Part shown: in pieces, positions 9,424 through 19,540 of the stretch
Position numbering within the stretch: the first letter of the stretch is position 1
How the letters are laid out: every line of letters begins with the position of its first letter
From: Cudoniella acicularis
Taxonomy: Eukaryota > Ascomycota > Leotiomycetes > Helotiales > Helotiaceae
Assembly: GCA_013054445.1 (NCBI GenBank)
Contig: JAAMPI010000842.1
Span: 1-24,546, forward strand
DNA length: 24,546 nt
Direction: 5' to 3'
Translations under genes and position numbers: made by a program
The notes under the pieces: model-generated
What the model was told of the DNA's origin: nothing
What the model saw: the letters and a program-made list of their open reading frames with translations, nothing else
The model's database searches: none

Positions 9424-9780
9424 TCATTCAAATTTATATACGCCGCTGCAATGACTGTCCATTGAAATCCCACAAACCTGAGCTATTTTTTGGATGCTCT
9501 CAATTGACATTTGTCCAAATGTCAAAGGCGTATTATCGCCGGCAGTGATATTCCTTACAATATCTGAAGATAGAATGACCACTAAGCCTCGTTCTCCCAC
9601 GGAAAAGTTCCAGAAATCGTTTCTTGATTGAAGCACTAATTTATGTGTACCAGGTATAGAAAAAAATCTGACAATTTTTACTGTCGTTTGTTCTGCCGCC
9701 CTATACTCTCCAGTCGACGTGATCTTTTGAAAAGAAACCCAATATCATACTATTGTCTCCTACGGTGACATCAAGTACTT
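9424..9780 (-). pseudogene. Unrecognised coding relic
   Basis: On the minus strand one frame is open from about 9740 to the stop at 9424 and reads as ordinary protein, for example FFSIPGTHKLVLQSRNDF and VGERGLVVILSSDIV. Just upstream another frame reads DVTVGDNSMILGFFSKDH, which suggests a frameshifted longer protein. The tail ends SMDSHCSGVYKFE. The composition (mixed hydrophobic, few low-complexity runs) looks coding, but I do not recognise the family, and no intact start or flanking exons were found. It could be the broken end of an unknown gene or chance. Confidence 0.25.
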
Positions 9781-11115
9781 TATTCTTGGCTAGATATTGT
9801 TAAATGACTTCTCAGATGTTCCTTAAACGATCTTAACTTACGCATCGTGACCGGAAAGTTGGGCAAGTCGACCTTTGATTGAATTAACTGAACCTTAGAC
9901 TTGCTGCTTAAGCTCGCTATTGGGTAGAAAGGAGCTTCGTCATCCAACGCTTAGCGAGCGAACCAAAGTTCCAAGCGACGGGCGCTTTATTGTCGAATTC
10001 GACGGAGTGGAAACGTTAGAAGTACTGTGGTTGTATCGGACCATAAGCGCCGAAAGGTCAGTCCGTGCGTTAAAGACGTTGAATCACGTATCGGCATTTG
10101 TGAAAATGCCTTACTAATTGCCGCCGGGTTTTCAAATCCAATGACAACAGGCCAATAATCTCTCCGGAAGTGAGGGACAAATACTGGCCTGACAGCGTCA
10201 AAAATTCTGCTGTATAAACAAGCCCAAGAGAGCATTAAGAGAAACTTGATTATTATGCCATTTGCTTAGATCGGAAGTAGATTTTCCCAACCTCCTGCCA
10301 TAGAATAGAGTAGGGTATTGCACCGAATGCTTAGTCCCTGGCCGCCGGAGTGGGTTGCCTTCTTCAGAACGCCTCGAATCAAGAGCTGTTTATACCTTGC
10401 TTTACAAGACTAGCAAGGTGTTTTGCAAGGGGAAATAACGATATTCTCCCCTTTTTACCTTAGCTTAGTCCGTAATCAAACTCACCGAAATATTCTTTTT
10501 AGATCTCCTCCTTTGTTATGTGCTTTACTGAGCCCGCTTAGAGCCATTGAAGGAAAGCGGTGTGTTTCTAAAGCTCCGAGTATAAAGGAGAGTATAATCA
10601 ACGTGTTTAGAGGTACGCTGCTTTGAAGTATATACGATGAGAGGAAGAGCTGACCCATCCCGGCGGCCAGAGACTGTACAATAGACGAAACCTAAGTGTT
10701 AGTAGTGGCTAGCACAGCCCTGCTGATGAGAATTGACTTAACGACATTCGAGAATTTGGTTGTACTCCGTAAAGACATCCTTATCCGGGCTATTAAACTG
10801 TATATTTATCACAGTAGTCGTAGCCTATTACAACTTATAAAAAGATTAAGTGAGGGAAGCTACCCTTGATGAAAAGCCTGATCAGAAAAATTCGAGGCTG
10901 CCGAAACGTCAAGTGACTAGAAGCTCTAAGGTTAATGCAAAGCAAGGATCGACAATTAGGCAAAGCCAAGAAATATCGACAGCAGCCGAAGAATAATATG
11001 TTGCTAGCAATAGTATATAAACAATGTGTACTAACCCCAATCCTAATCCCACTTCCGTCGTCTTAGCCTATGATACTACATTGCTACAGATATGGTAGAG
11101 GTTGCTGAGAGTCCG
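9781..11115. other. About 1.3 kb without a recognisable gene
   Basis: Several short frames exist (for example 9920-10117 plus and 9987-10235 minus), but they overlap each other and show no known motif. No tRNA, long repeat or clear promoter was seen. The region lies downstream of the oxidoreductase gene (3' end at 11116). Confidence 0.4.
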
Positions 11116-12683
11116 TTATGCCCCCACGATATATATAAGAAACTGGATAAGCCGAATTACCGCCCTTACCAAGTGATCAAGTAAGCTTAGTAGAGATGGC
11201 TGACCTCGTGACAAAGTCGAATCCGCGAAGTTGATAGGCACGTTTGGCTCAACATGCTTTGCGGCTTGGAGCCCTGAAGTAAACCCATCCTCATAGAAGC
11301 CAAAATTGGTCCATGCTCCAGCAAAAGTGATTCTTCTTTTGTTCTGGATAATTCCGAGCCTTTGCTGCCCCTTAATACATTCAGCCGTATAGCGTGGGTG
11401 CTCGTAAACCCAGCGCCCTTGCTCTCCTTCTGGCTTGCGTATGGGATTTATAGTCACAAATATTGGGCCGTATTTCTCGATAGGAAGTCCTTGGAGGCAA
11501 TTCATCCAGCATGTGACTGAAATTCGTTCCTCGTATTCACCTACTTTTTGAGAAGGGAGTGTCATATAGTTATAGGCAGCCTATGCAGAACGCCGGCTTG
11601 GCATAAACTAGAGAACGGATTATATTAGCTAAGCAACAATCCCAAAAATACAGGAGCTAAATACACTTATGTCAGAGTGAAGGACAACAACGTTGCTGAT
11701 TGTCTGAAAAGAGCTTAATATCTCACGCTCCTCTTTAGTTATTCCATCACCTAGGATTTGAAGGGCCTCGGTTACAGAAGTGGCCAGAATTATGTTATCA
11801 AAGTGCGCTGTGCCAGCTGCAGTCTGCAACCACAATTGACCCTCGTCGTTTCCTATAGATTGGACAGCTTTTCCCATATGTATCTCATCTGGCGGATAAC
11901 ATCTAAGAAGAGCGTCTATATATGCAGACGAACTCCCTTTGATCATTGACCAGGGTAGGTCGTCTCGGAAAGTGTTGAGCATCCGGTGATTCCATCTATG
12001 GTAAAGTCAGGCTAGCACTTCTAAAAAGGGATGGACTTACAAGAAGCGAACTAACGTCCCTACTGGGAAATCTCGTCGGCACTGATCGACATCATTCGTC
12101 CATACTGAGGCCGTCATTAGGAGAAGGTAGTTATTGCGAAATTGCTTCGAATATCGCTCGCGTTCGAGATATTCTCCAATTGACTCCATCGACCTGTCCT
12201 GTCCAGCTAGAAGGATATCGGTTACGAACGTGTTAAACCGAACAATATCAAAGAGCATCCTCCAGAAAGATGGCCTAAGGAGATTAGAACATTGGGCAAA
12301 CACCGACGAGGATCCCCATTCAAATCTTCCAAAGTCCCGAGACACGGAAAGGCTATTGGGTGCTGGGGTTCGATCGATCTGGAGGTCTTTTAAGGCGGCT
12401 ATGAAGTTGGCTTATTGACTTTAGTAGGTGCTAAGCTTAATATAAAAGATATGCACGTACGGTAGGTTGTGTCGTTAACTATCATAAAAGCAGTATCCAC
12501 CATACAGCTTGTTCCATTTTGCTCATTTCTGAAATTGACCGCATGAGCATGGCCACCAAGTCTACTGTTTGCCTCGTAGAGGCACACACGGTGGTTTGAG
12601 TGTTTTAGGGCCCAGATTGCACCAAGGCCAGAAACACCGCTTCCAATGACAGCAATATTCTTAACGGGCACCTTATTCTCCAT
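11116..12683 (-). CDS. COG2907-type FAD/NAD-binding oxidoreductase with one in-frame TAG
   Basis: Four exons: 12683-12461, 12410-12041, 11995-11665 and 11607-11116. Introns are 50, 45 and 57 nt with GTACGT, GTAAGT and GTATTT donors. The product is about 470 aa. Residues 10-19 form the dinucleotide-binding GSGVSG motif, followed by YEANSRLGGHAHAV and MVDTAFMIVNDTTYPNF, as in predicted flavin amine-oxidase-like proteins of COG2907. FAGAWTNFGFYEDGFTSG is the C-terminal FAD-binding block, and the last 25 residues are hydrophobic (possible membrane anchor). At codon 317 (11583-11581) TAG replaces the expected Trp of SRRSA-W-AAYNYM. Using CATAG at 11581 as the acceptor instead would remove nine codons plus the stop in frame, giving an intact shorter protein. 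The substrate is unknown. The terminal stop is TAA. The gene is divergent from the propeller gene. Confidence 0.82.
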
Positions 12684-13191
12684 GTTTTAATAGCATTTCA
12701 AGTACTGTATAAGGCGGTGTTTTGTAAGTATTTATCACGACACGGAATCCGTCATCATTTTGATTCGGCTGACAATAGTAGATTTTGTTTAGCTGACTGC
12801 CTTAAACGACGTTCATAGAACCCTCGAAAGCGCCGTCGTCAACAGAGAACGCGTGGCAGGTCAGCGCAAGAGAGTGTACATAAAGACATGCAACCGAAGC
12901 CCACTACACTCATTCACAAATCACAAATTTAAACGACAATAAGGATTTCCACCCCGTTCGTATTTGATATCAGACATGGCTTTCCTCAAGATCCGTATCC
13001 CGGATCAAAGTCGGAACGGCCTACTTACTCATGCCTTAAGGTCAACGGAATTGAACCTATAGCAAGGCACAGTCTCCTAAGTGACGAGTATATTACATCT
13101 AATCATACAGTGAGAATTTTGCTAAGAATATATTAGGCGTCACATATTGTTTTATTCTCAAACAAAGGGTAAAGCTAGAAAACTTAGCATC
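12684..13191. promoter_or_regulatory. Shared divergent intergenic region
   Basis: 508 bp separate the oxidoreductase ATG (minus, 12683) from the propeller-like ATG (plus, 13192). It must hold both promoters if the genes are expressed. No TATA box, repeat or strong operator-like palindrome was recognised. Confidence 0.4.
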
Positions 13192-14235
13192 ATGGACCAT
13201 CTCACCCTCGATTGTCATAGCTTCACGTCAGAAGAACTTTTGAATGCCGCGTGGCCACAACATGGCTGGCAGGAACTCGCCGCATGGCACTCAGGATTGG
13301 TATTGCTATATAATGGCGATATAAATCCAACGGTGTTAAAAATCTTCTATATTAACCTAAACCAGTCGTCCCTTCGCCAAGGGTCTGAGATGGAAATCCC
13401 AAACGACTTTTCATGTTTTAAGATAACAGCTATGAGTATAGATCGATATCAAATCTATATTGCATTTGATTCAACACCTCGAAAAGTTTTGGTATGGAAA
13501 CGGAACGAAAACGCCCTTATTACAAGATTAGCTGTGCCAGCGGAATCAGGCCGTCCCGAACTTACTGAAATTACTGACATTGTTATCCGGAAAGGCCGTA
13601 TCGCAGCTGTCACATCCCTTGGCCATATTGCGATCTGGAACCAAGAGCTTTTAGGCGACGCCTCTAATAACAACGCGGACATTCTTCCTGATTGGATATC
13701 TACAAAAGTCGATTCCCTAAATCTCGGCCTGGAAGCTATGATCCAACAAATTCTAATGAGTCAAAATTGCGAAAGGATAGTTGTGTTAGATCCCTTATAG
13801 TGCGACAATATAGCATATATAACGCAATCACCTGAAACAGTTCGAACTATCCTAGCAAGGAAGCATGGAAAGGTAGAAGAAAGTTTCCTCCGCGTAGATG
13901 AAGAATGTCGCATCGCCGCAGTTGGAGTCATACCCTTTAGTGTGAAGGATAATACAACTCCCTTGATTAAAATGTTTGTAGCAAATGAGGATAAACTGCA
14001 AATGAAGTTGCCAGGACTTGATCCTAAATTAGGAGCAAATTTAGGCAAATTTATAGATTTTTCCCTGCACCAAAAGTCGGTAATATACTATGGTACGAAG
14101 GGAATAATTTCTATAAATTTCGCAGAGCCAACCGATATAAGATCTTTACTAGAGATTTATACATGTAGTAGGAATATTCCATTAAGCACGGCATGCTGGA
14201 GTGGTATGAGACGTATATTAGAGAGCTCGGGATAA
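13192..14235 (+). CDS. Unknown beta-propeller-like protein with one in-frame TAG
   Basis: I chose the ATG at 13192 (A at -3, G at +4). The frame is open to TAA at 14235 except for one TAG at 13798-13800 (codon 203), giving 347 codons if read through. The sequence alternates short hydrophobic strands with turns. Two segments resemble WD/propeller blades, KVLVWKRNENALITRLAV and GHIAIWNQELLG, each a strand ending in an aromatic V/I-W. The reading quality is equal on both sides of the stop (RIVVLDPL, then CDNIAYITQSPETV), so the TAG most likely replaces Trp or Gln in one gene. An intron hiding the stop (acceptor TTATAG) is possible, but no convincing donor was seen. I do not recognise the family or function. 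Confidence 0.55.
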
Positions 14236-14631
14236 TTCGGCGCTGCCGGTGATAAGTATACAAAAGAGTGTTTGGAGGGGGGCCGGTTTCGAAGTTTAAT
14301 GTAGATTGTACATCGAAGATTGAAGATTATATACAGAATACTGTAATAACCAAACTGTGATATTGTAGGAATGAGATGTCATCCTTATGATCTGCTGTAT
14401 GCCCAACACTGACTTTGGCGCCGTCATCCTCAGGCAGCAATCTGCTTTCGACGCTGAACCACGGGGCTGGGAGGGTCTGAAGATCAGCTAAACCGTAAGG
14501 GCACTAGTGTCGGGTAAATATGGGTCCAATTGATTCCAGTACATATCAATATTTAGCTTTTGAATGATACATACACACTTATAACTTTCAATATAATGAA
14601 AATAATATAACATCCTATATAGTATCTTATA
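14236..14631. other. Convergent intergenic region, AT-rich 3' end
   Basis: This lies between the 3' ends of the propeller-like gene (plus) and the YheT-type hydrolase (minus). The part next to the hydrolase stop (about 14560-14631) is very AT-rich with ATATAATGAAAATAATATAA-like sequence, suitable for 3' end formation. No gene seen. Confidence 0.45.
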
Positions 14632-16050
14632 TTATACGTGCCATTTCCGCCGCATAGGAATAAATCTGCTATGACTTGGTTCTCCTTTGACAGTTCTATT
14701 CACGGGAGAACTAGCACAATCATTGAACTCGATATCAAAAGCCATCGCGTTGAGAAAATTAACTGCCTAAGATAAAAATCAGTGACGTAAATTAAGAAGT
14801 AGCAGAGGACATTACTGGTCGAGTGTGCCACCTTTGACCCCCGATCTCAAACCACGAGAGGTGTCCACCAAGAGATGTTGTGCATAATACGGCATAGGGT
14901 GTTTGCTTTATTTCTTCATATGGTAATGCCTCATTAACAGCAATCTAGAACGAATTAGCTCGAGTCCAAGAGATGCAGTGTTCACTTACTGGATCGTCTT
15001 CCGCATTAATTGCGAATATGGGGATCTTGGCTGCCAACAAAGAATCAATAGATGAGGCGTCTCGATAGTAAGCGCCTTCGCTATGGTAACCCCAAGTAGG
15101 TACATGAACTTCCCTGTCGAATTCATACAGATATTTGACCTTACGTATTCGTTCAAAATCGAGATCGGGGTTTTTGGATACCTCGTTATAGTGAAGTTCG
15201 ATTAGTTTCTTCAGGTTAGAACACATGATCCTGGAGTAAATCTCTCTACCAAGCCAGGTACGCTGAAGTGCCAGTGATGCAGCACCTAGGTTCCATGGAT
15301 TACTACAGACAACAGCTGCCTTTAACACGCATGCTGAACCCTCCTCGCCGATATACTACTCGAGTTAAGTGTAGGTCCTATCCACCACTCTAGATTGTAA
15401 CTTACATTGGTCAAAATATTGGCTCCCAATGAAAAGCCAATGCCAAACAAGGGTCTATTTGGGAAAGTACTTCTCAACCATCTGACTACCTGTCGGCAAT
15501 CCCACGTAGCTCTTGCATTGTACAAGACGTTGCTTGTGATTTTGTGCATAGCACAGCCTCTGGAGTTGACAACGCAAGCTGCCCATTCCTTCTCTCCTTG
15601 CGCTGTTACTAAAGGAGCTAGCACATCCTTAAGATCTATTTCATAAGATCCCCCAGCAAGTCCGTGGAGCGTGACCAACATTGGACGGCTATCTAGAGAA
15701 TCGATCCGCTCAAACTCCTCATCCTTGAAATATACCGTCCTGGCAGGGAGGGTCTCGTCCTTTTCTGAAAATGGCGGAACAACAAAGTCAACAGCAAATG
15801 AACCTTCGTACGCTGGATCATCAGATTGGAAGACCTTCCGCTTGTAGTGAACAGGTTGTCCCGCATCCTTGATTGCTGTCCACATGGTCTGTAGGTGGCC
15901 ATTAAATAAAAGTGGGTTAAGCAGACACGGAGGAGTTGAGTCTTGGCAAATCGAGAGTAGATTGGTCGAAGCTCCATCCTTCTTAGTAAGAGGAAGAGGA
16001 GATGGAGAATGTGTAAATGAAAGTTTGGCAAGACCAAGCCACTCCATCAT
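14632..16050 (-). CDS. YheT/EHT1-type alpha/beta hydrolase (AB-hydrolase EMB8/ABHD family)
   Basis: Four exons: 16050-15406, 15355-14990, 14944-14816 and 14766-14632. Introns are 50, 45 and 49 nt, all phase 0, and the stop is TAA. The 424-aa product is intact and of normal family length. PLLFNGHLQTMW is the family's N-terminal signature. TLHGLAGGSYE is the oxyanion region, GIGFSLGANILTN holds the nucleophile Ser207, NAEDDP (334-336) the acid and LGGHLSWFE the His (365). VNFLNAMAFD near the C-terminus also matches. Yeast relatives (Eht1, Eeb1, YMR210W) are acyl-ester or monoacylglycerol hydrolases or ethanol acyltransferases, so lipid-ester chemistry is likely; the exact substrate is inference. 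The second Met (16047) has the better start context (A at -3, G at +4). Unlike both flanking genes it has no amber stop. Confidence 0.9.
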
Positions 16051-16893
16051 TGACTAGTATCACAAATCTGTTCTCCTAAGACAATATCAAATTTGAACTC
16101 TCGTGAAGTTGTTTGAAAGTTATCGAGCTAGAAGGAGAGTTTCCAATTACAGCACTCTTGGAATTGCTCGCGCACGGCTTTTCTAGGAAATTTTCCAGGA
16201 AAAGTGCCGTCTGCACTCTTGCCAAACAAAAGACTTTCGTAAAATTGTAAGCTGAATGTGTCAGCATCGGTCTACTAAAATATGCAAGACATCGAAACTT
16301 CATTTACAGGCTGCTCTCGAAACCAAGGGGTGGAGCTTTCGTAGTTGTTCACATTACCAAAGAGTTTGAGTCTGATAGAGTAACGATACGATATTGTGTC
16401 AGCACAAGAAATGTCGTGCAGCCCATGATGACCAACGCCGAACACGAAAACGCGAAGACATGTACCAGTCAATTACAGTCAGGTGCTTCCTAAAGACATC
16501 CTGAAAGGTCCATCTACATCGCCGAAAAGTGGGCTACAATATTAAAGGCTACTTAGGTTGTATTCCAAGCTCACTAAATTTCCACCCAGACAACAAACAA
16601 CAGGACAAATTGCAAGCTATTATAGTACGGATGACCTCGTGAGCTTTGAACACCTAGAAACACGTGACAAGTCGGTAGGCTGTCCGGCACGTGCTTGGCA
16701 GCTTCAGCATTCAGGAGCTCTGATAGTCAACCTCCCTACGGTTAGTCAGGAGGTTTTTGTAGGCAATTTCTGGTGGCACATACATGCGTCGATCTGGCTC
16801 TACCGACTATCAATAACCTCCATCTCATGGAGAACTTCAAATATTTATAATGCCCCAACGGACTTTACTTCGTCAGAGATACGATTCATTTGA
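16051..16893. other. Upstream region of the hydrolase, no gene recognised
   Basis: Short frames on both strands (16076-16303 and 16275-16472 minus, 16558-16893 plus) show no motif and overlap nothing conserved. Two CACGTG E-box sites are present at 16661-16666 and 16688-16693, 27 bp apart and about 610-640 bp upstream of the hydrolase start. They could bind bHLH/bZIP factors, but this is unproven. Confidence 0.4.
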
Positions 16894-18181
16894 TTATAGC
16901 GCTCTACACAAAATCATGAGTAGAATTAGAACAGCCGTCCAACCGCCTTGATCGAGAAGGAGTGAATTCTGTTTCCTCCCAACATGACTACAGAAATAGA
17001 TACAATTCACTTCCCTCAACCATTTGCGGAAGGGGGGGTTAGTTATAGGTGACATGATCGCGCTCGACAGGTTATCAACAGGCATACTGAGGTGTATCAC
17101 GTGGACTTCCGTGAGTGTAAAATCCGCGTGGAGCTCTATCACTCGGATCATGTCTTTGACGGAACTGGGTATGTAGTAGAGGTTGTCTTTGCCTCTGACC
17201 ACCCCGTTCGGGCTGTTGAACCCAAGTTTTGTACTGATAGCGCAGGCGGTCGAGTTGCAATACGCGATGCTACCACCACCGATAAAGTTATCAAGTTTTC
17301 GGCGCTGAACCATGCTCTGTCAGTTTTTAGAGTCATACTTTAAAGCGCCTGGAGGTGCAAACTCACAAAACCGACTGATTGATCCCAAAATGATTTTTAT
17401 TAGCAACCAATTCTTAACAACTTCGAGGAGTAGAGCTTTTTCCATCTCACCTTTCGCGCTACGATCGTTTGTGATGATGACCCCTCCATCTCCAGTTGCA
17501 GCGAGGTTATTAGGTGTTGAAACTGCCTCGCTTGCAATAGTCCTAACATACACCATTTCGTCTTGCCCTCGACGGAGGTCAAAGACTTCAACTGTAGAAT
17601 TGGCTCCAACCCTCTTCTAACCTAGTAGATGCCCTTCGATTTGGATAGGGACTCGGTGGTTGATCAGCTAGAATCGCAGCGTTTCATGACTTATAACTTC
17701 CACATCAAAGCCATGAAGATAAAGATCCTATGACTGAGTTTCTCCACATCCAATAGGCTCTAGGCGGCTGACATGCACAGCAGCATCGCCATAGTATAGA
17801 TCGTCAATAGCTAGGACAGAGATGTGATCACCACCTGGTTTGCACCCTGACTCGTTGAGTCTATTCATTCTGGTGAAGGCAATTTAGCTTGATGTTGCAG
17901 CTTTTGTTTAGAAGGAATGCTTACGAAGGACACTAATGAGTATGGGCTTCTATACTTGAACAAGCGGCGTATAAAGTCCTGCTTTCTTCGTCTATCCAAA
18001 TATCCTCGCATGCTTCCAGATATTCATGCTGGATCAAGCGGCAAGTATAGGGGAAATCTTCAACAGGTTGGACGTATCGATAAACGCCGATAGACTCGAA
18101 TAGGATCTCTCTCAGGTAGTACTGATAGAAAACAGCAAGCAAAGAAACAACAAGACCTATTGTTCTTAGCATAGCGTCCAC
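16894..18181 (-). pseudogene. Paraoxonase/SMP-30-like esterase, decayed
   Basis: The start is at 18181, with an N-terminal signal-anchor (RTIGLVVSLLAVFYQYYL). QPVEDFPYTCRLIQH and EACEDIWIDEESRTLYAAC follow, the signature of fungal paraoxonase-like, calcium-dependent phosphotriesterase-superfamily propellers. Intron 1 is 17924-17870. Exon 2 reads GGDHISVLAIDDL, YLHGFDVEVI, LINHRVPIQI, ANSTVEVFDLRRGQDE and STPNNLAATGDGG. The last part (from about 17300) reads RKLDNFIGGGSIAYCNS, GFNSPNGVVRGKDNLYYIPS and HLSMPVDNLS, after which homology stops (about 17060). The frame has TAG at 17935, 17730, 17670 (clear Trp, LRFWLINHR) and 17619. The join between exons 2 and 3 is out of frame, and roughly the last quarter of the protein is missing. 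It would have been a membrane-anchored lactonase or arylesterase. Confidence 0.75.
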
Positions 18182-19540
18182 CGAGTCAATGTTTCAAGCA
18201 AAGTTCAAATATAGTAGGTGCGAATAAAATAGTCAATCGGTTCTTTCTGTAGGTATGTTAAGTTTTCGAGGTTCTGGAACTTCAAGACTTTGCTATCTGC
18301 GACATTTAACAAGCTTCCCCCACTTCGGCTGGTTTTGCAGTTCAGAAACGAGGTTCTGCAGGGATGCGAAGATTCAACACCTGTACGCGGTGCATCCTAC
18401 GAACATGCGATTTTATTATCGTAGAGTCGACATTGAATTATTTGTGGAGTTACATTAGGTAGAAGGCTCGTCGCACGCGTTTTTTGCCTCCCGGGATCGC
18501 AAGATCTGGGTTTTTATGGCGTCGAGGGCCCTCTGGGGGATTGCGCGGCCTTTTTCTCGATTTGTGCGAGGTTTAGTGTGCTTAGGGCTTTGTGCCCTGG
18601 CTGCTGAACGCCGGATTTTCGACCTTTACACATCAACAACCCAAGGATCATCGATTACAACTAGGACAACGAACTGAGCTCAGCCTTACGAATATCCTTT
18701 ACGCCTGACAATGCCAGCAGACATGGCGGGGGACCCATGATCTCAGTGCTAGGGCACCTCGACCCGGGAAGGTGACCGAACCTGATAAGGAACGTTTGAA
18801 TGAAAGGATGGGGGGATATGCAGGATAGAGGTGGAGATTAGAGGGGATGACGAGGAACTGGTCGAAGGCGCAGGCCTTGATTAACATGGAGCATAGGTTC
18901 GGAGAGCAGGAAGGCTTATATCGGCGGAACAAGGACGATAATCTGGCGGCGAATGGATCCACGATACGGAGAAAAGTCATGACACGACTGGCATTGAGTT
19001 CAGAATAAATAAATTAGCCTATATCAACTTCGAATATAGTTGAGGACGAAGCGGCGAGAACGAATATATCAGGACGGCATACGATAGGGCATCGGCACAG
19101 AGAGGGAAGAGAAGAGCGTGTACGCAATTTGTTGACGCTCAGGACTCTTGTTAAGACACGAAATCGTATGCAGGGTTGGATATAGGAGGGATACGCGGTG
19201 GTAACTTAGGTGGATATTCGAAGTTGAGGTCGTAGTGAAGGTTGAAGAGCGGATTGGAAGGAGAGGTTTACATTGGTTGAGAAAGAGTGTTCTTGGGGAC
19301 TATTACTTCAATTTATTTTGCCATTTTCTAGGCTCCGTGCCTCAATATCAATATACCATAATACCAACCCAAGATTAATCACATCCTAGCTTAGCTGGGA
19401 ACTCTCAAAGGTACCCTCTACTGTAAAGGTAGAGGCCATCCGGTCATAGTCTTAGACTCGTACGGGATGACAAATTCGAACCTTACACAAGTGCACCATT
19501 TCTGCAGTCATTTCCATCCGCATCTGTTGTCCCGAATTCT
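18182..19540. other. 1.36-kb gap without a recognisable gene
   Basis: The section 18470-18720 is GC-richer than its surroundings, with CCCGGG and GGGCCC sites. The longest frame (18980-18699, minus) shows only a C-x2-C pattern near its end (CWHC, with CPSC further on in the same frame beyond a stop), which is too little for a call. From about 18770 to 19290 the plus strand is purine-rich. No tRNA or LTR structure could be confirmed. Confidence 0.35.

Noticed and set aside
16558..16893. 111-codon plus-strand frame upstream of the YheT-type hydrolase
   Set aside because: No ATG at its start, no motif and biased toward read-through of intergenic DNA; treated as chance.
18699..18980. 93-codon minus-strand frame with CWHC and CPSC further on
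   Set aside because: Two CxxC pairs separated by a stop are too little to call a zinc-binding protein, and the composition is Ser/Pro/Leu-rich like translated pyrimidine tracts.
18470..19400. Possible solo LTR
   Set aside because: TGTTG- and CAACA-like ends can be found near 18630-18640, but no matching second end, target duplication or primer-binding site could be paired.
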